64,000 bases of DNA from Hyphomicrobiales bacterium (GCA_028339975.1 JAOLDG010000003.1:1-64000); one strand, 5' to 3'. Counted from the stretch's first letter, positions 49,710 through 58,972 are shown. Translations and numbers: made by a program. The notes: generated by a model from the letters alone, not told the origin.

Positions 49710-50617
49710 TGAATAAAATTCTTGTATATGGAGCAACTGGTGATCAAGGGTTACCTCTAATAGATGAGTTATTGAAAAATGGATATAAAGTGAGAGCTGC
49801 TAGCCGTAATCCTGATGATTTTAATGCTTATAATCCAAGTGATGTTGAGGCAGTAAAGGCTGATCTTTTTGATATAGAGTCTTTAAGAAATGTTTCTAAA
49901 GATATTGATGGAATAGCAATGAATTTACCATTTGTTTTTGATAAAGAAATAGCAAAAACATGGGGAGAGAATATTACAAAAGCTGGCTCTGATGAGGGTG
50001 TAAAAAAAATTGTTTTCAATACTAGTTGTTATGTTGCACCAAACGATAATGGGCTTGCCGCACATGATGGAAGACGTGCGATTGAAAAAGCAATGGAAGA
50101 AAGTGGTATAGAATATGTTGTAATTCGGTCTATGGTTTTTATGGATAATTTAACTCGGTTTTGGTCAAAACCATCTATTACTAATAATAATATTTTTGCA
50201 TATCCTTGTTCATCAGAGTTAAAAATCTCTTGGGTGTGTCTAGAAGATGTTGCTAAATTTATGGTTGCTTCATTATCCAGTAGCTCTATGAAAGCCGATA
50301 AAATTTATGTTGGAGGACCAGAAATTTTATTAGGAAAAGATGTTGCTGAAAAGTTTTCTAAAGTACTTGGGCGTGAAATTATTTTTAAAAGCTTGGAGCC
50401 TCAAAATTTTGCAGGAGCTATGAGTAAATTAGTAACTGGCTCAGAAATTTATGAGGATCAGTCAATTTATGGAGGTATGGCAGCATTTTATAGTTGGTAT
50501 AATCAACAAAATCCATCACCGTTAGCAGTTGATATGAATCTTTTGTATAAATCACTTAATGTTAATCCAACTTACTTTGAAGATTGGATAAAAAAACATA
50601 ATTGGGATAAAGTATAA
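49709..50617 (+). CDS. NmrA-like NAD(P)-binding protein
   Basis: A 302-residue atypical SDR of the NmrA/isoflavone-reductase-like group. The N terminus KILVYGATGDQGLPLIDELL is the GxxGxxG cofactor motif; ADLFDIESLRNV and NTSCYVAP follow. It lacks the classical Tyr-x-x-x-Lys in an obvious place. Members reduce ring or quinone substrates or sense redox state. The GTG start overlaps the previous stop by one base, implying translational coupling with the flavoprotein. Confidence 0.83.
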   Translation: MNKILVYGATGDQGLPLIDELLKNGYKVRAASRNPDDFNAYNPSDVEAVKADLFDIESLRNVSKDIDGIAMNLPFVFDKEIAKTWGENITKAGSDEGVKKIVFNTSCYVAPNDNGLAAHDGRRAIEKAMEESGIEYVVIRSMVFMDNLTRFWSKPSITNNNIFAYPCSSELKISWVCLEDVAKFMVASLSSSSMKADKIYVGGPEILLGKDVAEKFSKVLGREIIFKSLEPQNFAGAMSKLVTGSEIYEDQSIYGGMAAFYSWYNQQNPSPLAVDMNLLYKSLNVNPTYFEDWIKKHNWDKV

Positions 50618-50642
50618 TTAAGTTATCTTGGGGGAGATATTC

Positions 50643-51890
50643 ATGAGCAAACTAGACATTGAATCAATAAGCTTTCTAGATCCGGCTACTCAAAGTTGTC
50701 CTTACGAAGCCTATAAAACCTTGAGATCAGAGTGTCCTGTATATCAACTGCCTGAAGTTGGTTTTTATATGATTACAAAATATGATGACGCAAGAATGGT
50801 AATAAAAGATACCGAAACTTACTCAAATACATATTCTCACCAACAAGGATATCAGAGTGAGGGAGTTAAGCGTCATAGTGAGATAATGAATACTGAAGGA
50901 TTTGGTAAAAAACCAATAACTCTTCAAAGAACAGACCCACCTATTCACACTAAATACCGTAAACTTCTTAATAAAGCTTTTACTTTGAGTCGAGTTAAAG
51001 AAATGGCTCCTTATATCTCTGGTGTTGTAAATGACTTAATCGATGGATTTATTGATAAAGGAGAATGTGAATTCGTTGCAGATTATGCTGTGCCTATTCC
51101 TTGTACAATTATTGCTGACCAACTTGGTGTTCCTCGTGAATACCTTGGAAAATTTAAAGAATGGTCTGATGCAATGTTAATACCAGCTAGCGGAATGGCT
51201 TCTGTAGAGGAGATGGAAAATGCAGCAAGGCTTGAGGTTGAATCACAGCATTACTTTAAAAGTATTTTTGATAAAAAAAGAAAGAGTCCAACAGATGACA
51301 TTATTTCTGACTTAGTTAATGCTGATTTTGATGGTGAGAGAAAGCTTACTGAAGATGAGTTACAAGATTTGATTAATCAATTATTAACCGGTGGTAATGA
51401 GACAACTACTAGCTCGATTGCTCATGGGATGTGGCTTTTGTTAAGGCATCCAGATCAAATGGAAAAAGTAATCAATAATCATGCGCTTATTCCTAATTTT
51501 GTTGAAGAAACAATACGTTATGAGACACCTGTGCAAGGTTTGTTTAGGACTGCAATGGCTGATAGTGAAATAAAGGGAGTTAAAATTCCAAAAGGAAGCA
51601 CTTTGTTGGTAAGATATGCTGCACTTAATCGAGATGAAGAAATATTTGGTGATCCAGAGATTTTTGATATTGAAAGAAAAGATGTAGGAAGGCACTTGGC
51701 ATTTGGTTCAGGAGCTCATCATTGTATTGGAGCAAGTTTAGCAAGAGCAGAAATGCACGCAGCTTTTAAATACTTTTTTGAACGTATAAAAAATATTGAA
51801 CTAGTCAGGGACTTGGACCAAATCCCACATCATCCAAGTATTTTCTTACATCAATTAAAGGAACTACCTATTAAGTTTGACAGGCAGTAA
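50643..51890 (+). CDS. Cytochrome P450 (copy 1)
   Basis: A soluble bacterial P450 of 415 residues. I-helix GGNETTTSSIAHG (oxygen activation), the ExxR in EETIRYETP, and the haem loop FGSGAHHCIGASLARAEM with the Cys thiolate are all present. The frame opens at a TTG at 50628, but the ATG at 50643 lies just after GGGGGAGA and is the better start. No ferredoxin or reductase adjoins it. A close paralogue lies at 57204-58454. It probably hydroxylates the same ring system as the neighbouring flavoprotein. Confidence 0.93.
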   Translation: MSKLDIESISFLDPATQSCPYEAYKTLRSECPVYQLPEVGFYMITKYDDARMVIKDTETYSNTYSHQQGYQSEGVKRHSEIMNTEGFGKKPITLQRTDPPIHTKYRKLLNKAFTLSRVKEMAPYISGVVNDLIDGFIDKGECEFVADYAVPIPCTIIADQLGVPREYLGKFKEWSDAMLIPASGMASVEEMENAARLEVESQHYFKSIFDKKRKSPTDDIISDLVNADFDGERKLTEDELQDLINQLLTGGNETTTSSIAHGMWLLLRHPDQMEKVINNHALIPNFVEETIRYETPVQGLFRTAMADSEIKGVKIPKGSTLLVRYAALNRDEEIFGDPEIFDIERKDVGRHLAFGSGAHHCIGASLARAEMHAAFKYFFERIKNIELVRDLDQIPHHPSIFLHQLKELPIKFDRQ

Positions 51891-51894
51891 CAAT

Positions 51895-53130
51895 ATGAAA
51901 ATTTCTCTTTCAAAGATCATTGTAATAAATTTTTTTATTTTTATAAATTTAACAGGCTCTCTGTTTTCCAATACCATTCAACCAGGCCCTCTCTCATATG
52001 AGGAGATTCAAAAGGCTCTAATTTTATCTAAACCAGGTGATATTATTGAGCTTGGCGAAGGAATATTTGAATTTGAGGACGGTCTATCTTTAGATGTCAA
52101 TAATGTTACAATTTCGGGCGAAGGTATCAATAAAACAATACTATCGTTTAAAAATCAAAAATCTGGAGCTGAAGGCCTAATGATTACTTCTAGCGGAGTT
52201 ACCTTAAAAGATTTTGCTGTTGAGGATACAATTGGTGATGCAATAGTAGTAAAAGGGGCTAATGGTATAAATTTTCTAAGAGTTCGAACAGAATGGACGG
52301 GTGGACCTAAGGAAACAAATGGGGCTTATGGTTTTTATCCAGTTCAAAGTACTGATGTTTTGATAGACGGCTGCATTGCTATAGGTGCTTCTGATGCTGG
52401 AATTTATGTTGGTCAATCAGAGAGAATTAAAGTTTTAAATAGCATAGCGAGATATAATGTTGCTGGGATTGAAATCGAAAATAGTTTCTACGCTGAAGTG
52501 ATTGGTAATTTAAGTGAGCATAATACCGGTGGTATCTTAGTGTTTGATTTACCGGATCTTCCTCAACAAGGAGGGCATCATATTTTATTAGAAAATAATA
52601 TTGTCAGAAATAATGATACTGAGAATTTTGCTCCAGAGGGTAATATTGTTGGAAATACACCCAACGGAACCGGTATAATGGTTATGGCAAATCAGTTTGT
52701 TGAAATTAAAAATAATGAAATTAAGAATAACGCGACAGCAGGGATTCTTATTGCTAGCTATCAAGATGAAGCAGAAGATAAAAATTATAATCCTATAGCC
52801 AGTAATATTTTTATTCATGGAAACTCTCTAATTAATAACGGTTTCAGTGTTGATAAGATTAGGGCAAGTCCAATATCTGAAGTTACAAACGGTAAGGTCC
52901 CAGATATAATATGGGATGGCGTTGTTCCTTTTATAGAGTGGATTGGATTGAGGAGCTCTCAAAGAATAATTCTTGGTGATAATTATTCAGATTCAGATAC
53001 TCCTATCTTTGCTAATTTAAAACTAATGACAAAATATCTAATCTCATCTTTACATAAAGTTGATACTAATTATGAAAATTATAGAGGAGAATTAAATCCT
53101 ATTAGGCCTGTAATTTTTGAAAAGGATTAA
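51895..53130 (+). CDS. Secreted parallel beta-helix protein
   Basis: A 411-residue exported protein. The first 26 or so residues form a signal peptide (KIIVINFFIFINLTGSLFS). The rest shows right-handed beta-helix repeats: VTISGEGINKTIL, GVTLKDFAVEDTIGDAIVVKGANG, NSIARYNVAGIEIENS, NLSEHNTGGILVFD, NEIKNNATAGILIAS. A TTG start at 51877 would overlap the P450 gene, so ATG 51895 was taken. It is paired with the next gene, a diheme cytochrome. From memory, two protein families of this kind, named after a Shewanella locus (SO2930), regularly occur side by side; function is unknown. Confidence 0.85.
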   Translation: MKISLSKIIVINFFIFINLTGSLFSNTIQPGPLSYEEIQKALILSKPGDIIELGEGIFEFEDGLSLDVNNVTISGEGINKTILSFKNQKSGAEGLMITSSGVTLKDFAVEDTIGDAIVVKGANGINFLRVRTEWTGGPKETNGAYGFYPVQSTDVLIDGCIAIGASDAGIYVGQSERIKVLNSIARYNVAGIEIENSFYAEVIGNLSEHNTGGILVFDLPDLPQQGGHHILLENNIVRNNDTENFAPEGNIVGNTPNGTGIMVMANQFVEIKNNEIKNNATAGILIASYQDEAEDKNYNPIASNIFIHGNSLINNGFSVDKIRASPISEVTNGKVPDIIWDGVVPFIEWIGLRSSQRIILGDNYSDSDTPIFANLKLMTKYLISSLHKVDTNYENYRGELNPIRPVIFEKD

Positions 53131-53135
53131 ATTAA

Positions 53136-54149
53136 GTGAAAATTTTTTTTAAGATTTTAATTATATCTTTTTTATCAATTAGCTCATTAAGAGCAGAAAC
53201 ATTTTCATTATTATCGGAATATAATTTCTTTCAAGATATTAAGGGTCAGGTTCCTAATAAAGGTATAATTCCATACCACATAGCTAATCCTCTATTTTCA
53301 GATTATACCTATAAATTTCGCTTTGTTTCAATGCCAGATAATAGCGTGGCAAGCTATAATCACGAGCAAGTATTTGATTTTCCTATCGGCGCAACAATAA
53401 TAAAAACTTTTGCTTATCCGGTGGATGATCGAAACTTAAAAAAAGGTTTTCAGCTTCTTGAGACAAGACTTTTGATTCATAAAAAAGAGGGATGGATACC
53501 AGTTTCATATATTTGGAATGATAATCAGACAGATGCAGAAATAAAATTTATCGGGAAAACAATTGAGACGAGTTGGATAGATAAAAATGGAATATCTCAA
53601 AATGTAAGGTATCGAGTGCCTAATATTAACCAGTGTAAATCTTGCCACCAGATCAATAAAGTTATTAAACCTATAGGGCCGAAAGGACGAAATATGAATT
53701 TAGATTTTCTATATAAAGAAGGTCAAAAAAATCAATTAGAGTATTGGGAGTTTAATGATAGATTGACAAATCTACCAAAGAGAAAAATACCCAAGCCAGC
53801 TATTTGGGATAATGAATCATTTTCAGTTGCTGAGAGGGCTAGGGCTTATTTAGATTCTAATTGTGCACATTGCCATAGGAAAGGCGGCTCTGCTGGAAAT
53901 TCTGGTTTTTATCTATCACTTGAGCAAAACGATGGCGTTGCTCTTGGAGTTCGAAAAAGACCCGTAGCAGCGGGAAGGGGTAGTGGGGGAATGGCTTACG
54001 TTATTGATCCAGGTAAACCTGAGGATTCTATTCTTTTATATAGAATGGCCTCTACTGATCCAGGTGTGATGATGCCAGAATTAAGCAGAAGTCTAAATCA
54101 TAAAGAAGCTTTGCCTCTTATATATGATTGGATAAAAGAAATGGAATAA
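53136..54149 (+). CDS. Diheme c-type cytochrome (SO2930-like family)
   Basis: A 337-residue periplasmic protein with a signal peptide (KIFFKILIISFLSISSLRA) and two haem-binding motifs, CKSCH at 167-171 and CAHCH at 243-247. The long N-terminal region before the first haem and the LFSDYTYKFRFVSMP and PIGATIIKTFAYP segments fit the SO2930-type family, which pairs with beta-helix proteins like the preceding one. The start is GTG. The pair may form a periplasmic redox or surface module; its presence in an operon with a P450 and a dehydrogenase is unusual. Confidence 0.85.
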   Translation: MKIFFKILIISFLSISSLRAETFSLLSEYNFFQDIKGQVPNKGIIPYHIANPLFSDYTYKFRFVSMPDNSVASYNHEQVFDFPIGATIIKTFAYPVDDRNLKKGFQLLETRLLIHKKEGWIPVSYIWNDNQTDAEIKFIGKTIETSWIDKNGISQNVRYRVPNINQCKSCHQINKVIKPIGPKGRNMNLDFLYKEGQKNQLEYWEFNDRLTNLPKRKIPKPAIWDNESFSVAERARAYLDSNCAHCHRKGGSAGNSGFYLSLEQNDGVALGVRKRPVAAGRGSGGMAYVIDPGKPEDSILLYRMASTDPGVMMPELSRSLNHKEALPLIYDWIKEME

Positions 54150-54173
54150 ATTTATTTACTGATGGAGATTAAA

Positions 54174-54578
54174 ATGGAAACTGGAGGGTGTTTATGTGGA
54201 AAAGTTCGTTATCAGTTTGAAAGAGAAAATGTAATTTCAGCCGGTCATTGCCATTGTATTGATTGTCAAAAAGCTACAGGGTCAGGAAAAGCTACAATAA
54301 TATTTATTCCAACAAAAAGTTTACAGATCAACAAATATTTCAAAGTATATTCTGTTATTGGAACTGATGGTACTAATGTCCACAGAGGGTTTTGTCCAGA
54401 TTGTGGGTCACCAATAATAAGTTATGTAACTGAGCAACCGGACTTAAGATTTATTAAGGCTGGTAGTCTAGATGAGTCGTCTTGGGTAAAGGCAGAATCA
54501 AGTTTTTGGCGTGTATCGGCAAAGAATTGGGATCCAGTTAATAAAACTCTTCCCTGCTTCGAACAGAATCCTAAATAA
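54174..54578 (+). CDS. GFA-domain (CENP-V/Gfa-like) zinc protein
   Basis: A 134-residue protein of the Gfa family named after glutathione-dependent formaldehyde-activating enzyme. Cys6 and Cys8 (GGCLCGKVRY), Cys26, Cys28 and Cys31 (HCHCIDC) and the FCPDCGSP pair form the two zinc sites. The ATG at 54174 has GGAG upstream; the earlier ATG at 54162 lacks a ribosome site. Last gene of the rightward operon. It could handle formaldehyde from oxidative demethylation by the P450 or Rieske enzymes; this is inference, as most members lack tested activity. Confidence 0.85.
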   Translation: METGGCLCGKVRYQFERENVISAGHCHCIDCQKATGSGKATIIFIPTKSLQINKYFKVYSVIGTDGTNVHRGFCPDCGSPIISYVTEQPDLRFIKAGSLDESSWVKAESSFWRVSAKNWDPVNKTLPCFEQNPK

Positions 54579-54597
54579 AAAAATGTAGAAATAAAAA

Positions 54598-54647
54598 TGC
54601 CTTCATTTTTAAATATTATCCAAAAAACAATATTAAAAATGAAGGCA
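54598..54647. terminator. Bidirectional intrinsic terminator
   Basis: TGCCTTCATTTTTAA (from 54598) pairs perfectly over 15 bp with the sequence ending at 54647 (right arm from 54629); one extra A in the left arm interrupts a further 4-5 bp. T-rich flanks follow on both strands. It stands between the convergent GFA and TonB-receptor genes and should stop both. Confidence 0.85.
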
Positions 54648-54668
54648 AATCTTTTTATTTAGTTGATT

Positions 54669-56945
54669 TTACCAGTTAAAATCGAAAGATACTCCATACT
54701 CTCTTGGAGGTAAGAAATTAACAATTGCTAATACGCCTGGTGCTTCAAAAACACTAGAAATATATCTTTCATCAGCAAGATTTTTAACCCAAAAGTTTAC
54801 AGACCAATCATCACTATCTGGCGTCCACATTAAGTTAGCATCAATTAGATCTGTTTCTTGAATTGTTGATCTTGGTGTATTCAATAGGCTTGTATTGAAT
54901 TTCTCATCATTATACTTATAAATCGAAGAAAGAGTCATTTCACCGTTTGCTGTTCTCCAAGAATAATCAAATCCTAAGTTAGCTGTAATCTCAGGAGCAT
55001 TTTGCAATCTATAACCAGAAAGATTAGTTGAAGATCCATCGGCATTTGTATATGGAAAATCATCATATTCAGCTTCTAAAAATGTTAATGACCCATTAAT
55101 CCTTAAGTTAGGTGATGGCGCAGCAAAGAATTCTAATTCAATACCCTGTGTAGTTGCATCCGCAGCATTAAGAATAGAGTTACCATTTACATCAAATCCA
55201 AGAGAATTCTTTGTAAAATAAATTAATGCCAGTTGAAGATCTTGATAATCATTCTTAAAGACATTCACGTTTAATCTCAATTTATTATCCATTAAGTCTG
55301 TTTTCATACCAAGCTCTATAGTTTCAACAATTTCTGGATCATAAGGTCCAATATCTTCGGGAATTGTAATTCTTCCGACAAAACCACCTGATTTGAAACC
55401 ACGTGATATATGACCATAAGCTAGTGTATTATCTGAAATTTGATAATCTAATCCAACCTTAGCAGACCAATCAGTCCAATCATCTTTACCTTGTGCTTTA
55501 AAGTCTATACCAAAGTCACTTAAACGGTCGTCACCAAAGTAACGCCCTATACCATCAAGACTTATGAAATGAGTTACTTCTACCTTCATTTCGGTTTCTT
55601 CTTTTGAATATCGTCCACCAACTTGTAGTCTTAATTTATCAGATAAATCAATAAAACTATGGGCAAAAATTGCCTGTGAAGTTCTTTCTTGATCTTGAGC
55701 CGTTACTTGACTGAAGCCCGGTGAAGCAAATTGTGCTCTAAAGTTTTGTGTATGATAATAAGAATCTTCACTAAAATATAATCCATAAACCAAATCAATA
55801 TTATCTGAAACTTCAGTATTAACTCTTATTTCTTGTGTGATTTGATCTCCATCAGTTCTACGATCTGTAGAAGCTAAGAATTCAACTGTACCATCTTGGT
55901 CAGTATATTCATGAAGATCAAATTGTTTAAAACTTGTAATTGAGGTTATTGTACCTAATGAAGTATCACTCCACACCATTTCAAGTGTAGAAGCATCAGT
56001 ATTCATATCAGACATATCTTTCTCTGAGCTATTAGCTGAATAATAATCGTCTGGTGCAGTACATGGAGAACCAACAGGTAAGCAGTATCCAGTATATTGA
56101 GCACCTGAATTAGTACCAGCAATTGTTCCTGGAGCAACATATTCTGCTTCACCTGGATATGCACCCATACCAATATATGGTGATCCATTCTCAGATCTTA
56201 AAATTTCATTTCTCCAAGTAGCCTCGAATCCATTACCAGCGTCATATCTTAAAGTTGCGCGAATAGAATTTACATCGATACTTCCCATATCAGAACCATC
56301 ATAAACATTTGTGACAAAACCATCACGCCCATGATGAAAGCCTGAAAGTCTGAGTGAGAGCTTGTCATTTATAGGTAAATCTGCAGCAGCTTTAACATCA
56401 AAACGATTCCAATCACCTGCAGTAACTTGAACCTTACCGTTATATTCACCTGATGGAGCCTTGGTTACTATATTAACAACACCGCCAGTAGTATTGGCAC
56501 CAAATAAAGTTCCTTGTGGCCCTCTTAAAACCTCAACACGTTCAACATCAAATAAGTCAACCAATGAAGTCATATTAAAATACTGAGGAACACCATCAAT
56601 CGTTACCATAACAGCGCTTCCTGCATAAGGATCAGGCTCAATAGCCCCCATACCTCTGATATTAAAAACTGCACCATGTGGAGTGTTTGCAAACTGACCA
56701 ATCTGTGCGCCTGGAACTAATCCTTGTAAACTTTCAAGATTTACAACTGCCTTGTTGTCCAAAACATCACCACTTATAGCTGTTATTGCTATTGGTACTG
56801 TTTGAATATTGTCCTCTCTTTTCTGCGCGGTCACAACAATTTCTTCTAGACCATATGAATCTGGTCTAGACGCTTCTTGCGAATAAACGTTACTAAAAGG
56901 AACCAGTAAAGAGATTCCTAAAACAATTAATGATAATTTTTTCAT
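54669..56945 (-). CDS. TonB-dependent outer-membrane receptor
   Basis: A 758-residue beta-barrel receptor. A signal peptide (KKLSLIVLGISLLVPFSNVYS) is followed by a TonB-box-like LEEIVVTAQKRED, the plug domain (VERVEVLRGPQGTLFG, NTTGGVVNIVTKAP) and a long barrel ending in an aromatic residue (FDFNW). Receptors of this kind in sphingomonads and related groups bring in hydrophobic compounds rather than only siderophores. The ATG at 56945 has GGGAG upstream; a TTG two codons earlier is possible. No exbB/exbD/tonB lies nearby. Divergent from the second P450, which suggests co-regulation. Confidence 0.93.
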   Translation of the reverse strand: MKKLSLIVLGISLLVPFSNVYSQEASRPDSYGLEEIVVTAQKREDNIQTVPIAITAISGDVLDNKAVVNLESLQGLVPGAQIGQFANTPHGAVFNIRGMGAIEPDPYAGSAVMVTIDGVPQYFNMTSLVDLFDVERVEVLRGPQGTLFGANTTGGVVNIVTKAPSGEYNGKVQVTAGDWNRFDVKAAADLPINDKLSLRLSGFHHGRDGFVTNVYDGSDMGSIDVNSIRATLRYDAGNGFEATWRNEILRSENGSPYIGMGAYPGEAEYVAPGTIAGTNSGAQYTGYCLPVGSPCTAPDDYYSANSSEKDMSDMNTDASTLEMVWSDTSLGTITSITSFKQFDLHEYTDQDGTVEFLASTDRRTDGDQITQEIRVNTEVSDNIDLVYGLYFSEDSYYHTQNFRAQFASPGFSQVTAQDQERTSQAIFAHSFIDLSDKLRLQVGGRYSKEETEMKVEVTHFISLDGIGRYFGDDRLSDFGIDFKAQGKDDWTDWSAKVGLDYQISDNTLAYGHISRGFKSGGFVGRITIPEDIGPYDPEIVETIELGMKTDLMDNKLRLNVNVFKNDYQDLQLALIYFTKNSLGFDVNGNSILNAADATTQGIELEFFAAPSPNLRINGSLTFLEAEYDDFPYTNADGSSTNLSGYRLQNAPEITANLGFDYSWRTANGEMTLSSIYKYNDEKFNTSLLNTPRSTIQETDLIDANLMWTPDSDDWSVNFWVKNLADERYISSVFEAPGVLAIVNFLPPREYGVSFDFNW

Positions 56946-57203
56946 AAACAATACTCCCTAATTTGAATATGCTAACATTTTAGCAAACTTAGTATAAATA
57001 AGTAAATAAGTATTATCGTTTAATACAAATATTATAAATTTATAATTATTGTTTATGCCTATAATTTATTATTTGTACATATTCTACCAATAAATTTATC
57101 CGCAAGCACGAGCATCTATTTTTTATTGTGCTAAGAAATATAAATTTTTAGTTTTATATTTTTTTAATTGTATTAATATTTGTACGTAACTTAAAATAGA
57201 GAA
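56946..57203. promoter_or_regulatory. Divergent TonB-receptor/P450 spacer
   Basis: About 258 very AT-rich bases with no gene, expected to hold both promoters. A 16-bp perfect palindrome ATTATAAATTTATAAT lies at 57031-57046. ATTTGTAC occurs twice in the same orientation (57071-57078 and 57178-57185). Either could be a binding site, though AT-rich palindromes arise easily by chance. Confidence 0.4.
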
Positions 57204-58454
57204 ATGAAAAATAAAAACACTTTTATAAAAAATATAGATTTTATGGACCCCAAAACTCAAAGCTGTCCTTATGAGTCTTACAAGGTTCTTCGAAAAGAAT
57301 GTCCAGTATATAAATTACCAGATTTAGGATTTTATATGATTACTAAATATCAAGATGGTAGAAAAATTCTTCTTGATCCAAAGACTTTTTCAAATAATCC
57401 TACGCAGCATGAAAGTTATGAAGACGAGGGTGCAAAAGCACATGCAGAAATAATAGAAAGTAACGGAGTGGGGTCATTTGTCGAAACATTGCAAAGAACC
57501 GATCCGCCGGTTCATACTAAATACAGAAAATTACTAAACAAAGCCTTTACAGCAAAAAGGGTTAAGGAGATGCAACCTTATATTTCAAAAATTGTAAATG
57601 ATTTAATTGATAACTTCATTGATAAAGGTGAGTGCGAATTTGTTAGCGATTATGCCGTTCCAATTCCTGCGACAATTATTGCAGACCAACTTGGCGTTCC
57701 AAGGAAGATGCTAAAGAAATTAAAATTATGGTCGGATGCAATGATTGTTTCTTTCGGTGTAGCTTCTATTGATGATATGAAGTCTGCAGCTTATCTAGAA
57801 GCAGAGTCACAACATTATTTTGATAAAGTATTTAATGAGAAAAGAAATAATCCCACAAATGATATTATTTCTGAGCTAGTAAACCTTAAGCTTGATGGCG
57901 GTGAAAATTTATCAAATGATGAGCTCCAAGGTTTAGTTGCCCAGCTTCTTGCTGGAGGAAATGAGACAACAACCAGCTCAATAGCGCACGGACTTTGGTT
58001 GCTTTTACAGCACCCTGATCAAATGAATATACTTATTAAAAATCCTGATCTTATTTCAAATTTTGTTGAAGAAGTCATTAGATTTGAAACCCCTATTCAG
58101 GGGCTTTTTCGAACTGTCAAAGAGGATACGAATATTAACGGAGAGGAAATTAAAAAAGGAAGTGTTATATTGGTAAGGTATGCGTCATTTAATAGAGATG
58201 AGGAAGTTTTTGAGAATCCTGATCAGTTTGATATCGAAAGAAAGGATGTTGGAAAACATTTGGCTTTTGGGTCAGGTGCGCATCATTGCGTTGGAGCAAT
58301 GCTAGCAAGAGCAGAAATGAAAACAGCTTTTAAGCATTTATTTGAGAGACTTAAAGATATAGAACTTTCGAGGCCTTTGCCTGAGATTCCGCATCACTCA
58401 AGTTTATATATTCATCAAATGAAAGAGCTACCAATCAAATTTTCAAAAAGGTGA
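57204..58454 (+). CDS. Cytochrome P450 (copy 2)
   Basis: A 416-residue P450, very similar to the one at 50643-51890. Long matching blocks include DPPVHTKYRKLLNKAFT, NFIDKGECEFVSDYAVPIP and the haem loop FGSGAHHCVGAMLARAEM; GGNETTTSSIAHG and EEVIRFETP are intact. The stop is TGA. It starts a monocistronic-looking unit, divergent from the TonB receptor, and ends two bases from the convergent SnoaL-like gene. It probably acts on a related position or substrate to copy 1. Confidence 0.93.
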   Translation: MKNKNTFIKNIDFMDPKTQSCPYESYKVLRKECPVYKLPDLGFYMITKYQDGRKILLDPKTFSNNPTQHESYEDEGAKAHAEIIESNGVGSFVETLQRTDPPVHTKYRKLLNKAFTAKRVKEMQPYISKIVNDLIDNFIDKGECEFVSDYAVPIPATIIADQLGVPRKMLKKLKLWSDAMIVSFGVASIDDMKSAAYLEAESQHYFDKVFNEKRNNPTNDIISELVNLKLDGGENLSNDELQGLVAQLLAGGNETTTSSIAHGLWLLLQHPDQMNILIKNPDLISNFVEEVIRFETPIQGLFRTVKEDTNINGEEIKKGSVILVRYASFNRDEEVFENPDQFDIERKDVGKHLAFGSGAHHCVGAMLARAEMKTAFKHLFERLKDIELSRPLPEIPHHSSLYIHQMKELPIKFSKR

Positions 58455-58456
58455 TA

Positions 58457-58972
58457 TTAACTTTTTCCTAGAATTTTATAAGAAATATCATCCTTATTTT
58501 GAGTGCCTTTATACTTCAGCCCACTGAATATTTGATTAGGGTCATCACCTCTGTATTTTGTAGTTCTACTCCAATCATATATGTATTGACGAAATGAAAT
58601 TCTCCAATCCCCGTCCCGACATTCATATTTGTCCAAATATCGCCCCGAGCAAGTATAATTAAAACCTTCTGATCCCCAAAACGCCAAAACATAAATTTCC
58701 CCAGTTCCCTGATTAGCGTTTACATCAATGTTATAGTGCTCATTGATTATGGTGTGAGATGTGTCTTTTAGGGTAAGATTTCCAGTTACAATATCGTTAC
58801 AGAACTTTTCGTAATGTCCATCATATGTTCCATACTTAACCTCGGCATCGTCGTGAAAGGCTAACTTGAATATATCTACGTCACACCTATCACATCCTCG
58901 CGAATAAAAAGTAACCGCCTTCCTAATTGCTTGTTCAGCTAACAAAGTTTCAATGTCTTTTATTTTTACCAT
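58457..58972 (-). CDS. SnoaL/NTF2-like protein (copy 2)
   Basis: A 171-residue SnoaL_4-type protein. Seen: LLAEQAIRKAVTFYSRGCDRCDVDIFKLAFHDDAEVKYGTYDG, the HTIINEHYNIDV central strand and SGRYLDKYECRDGDWRISFRQYIYDWSR. It shares the Asp-Arg-x-Asp and Tyr-Leu-Asp patterns with copies 1 and 3. GGAAAA precedes its ATG. It is divergent from copy 3 across a 75-base spacer. A cyclase, dehydratase or isomerase role is possible, as in other SnoaL relatives; no substrate is indicated. Confidence 0.82.
   Translation of the reverse strand: MVKIKDIETLLAEQAIRKAVTFYSRGCDRCDVDIFKLAFHDDAEVKYGTYDGHYEKFCNDIVTGNLTLKDTSHTIINEHYNIDVNANQGTGEIYVLAFWGSEGFNYTCSGRYLDKYECRDGDWRISFRQYIYDWSRTTKYRGDDPNQIFSGLKYKGTQNKDDISYKILGKS

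Noticed and set aside
48069-54578. Steroid-degradation cluster
   Set aside because: A ketosteroid-dehydrogenase-like flavoprotein and P450 are suggestive, but no recognisable ring-opening Kst/Hsa-type set accompanies them; left as unknown substrate.
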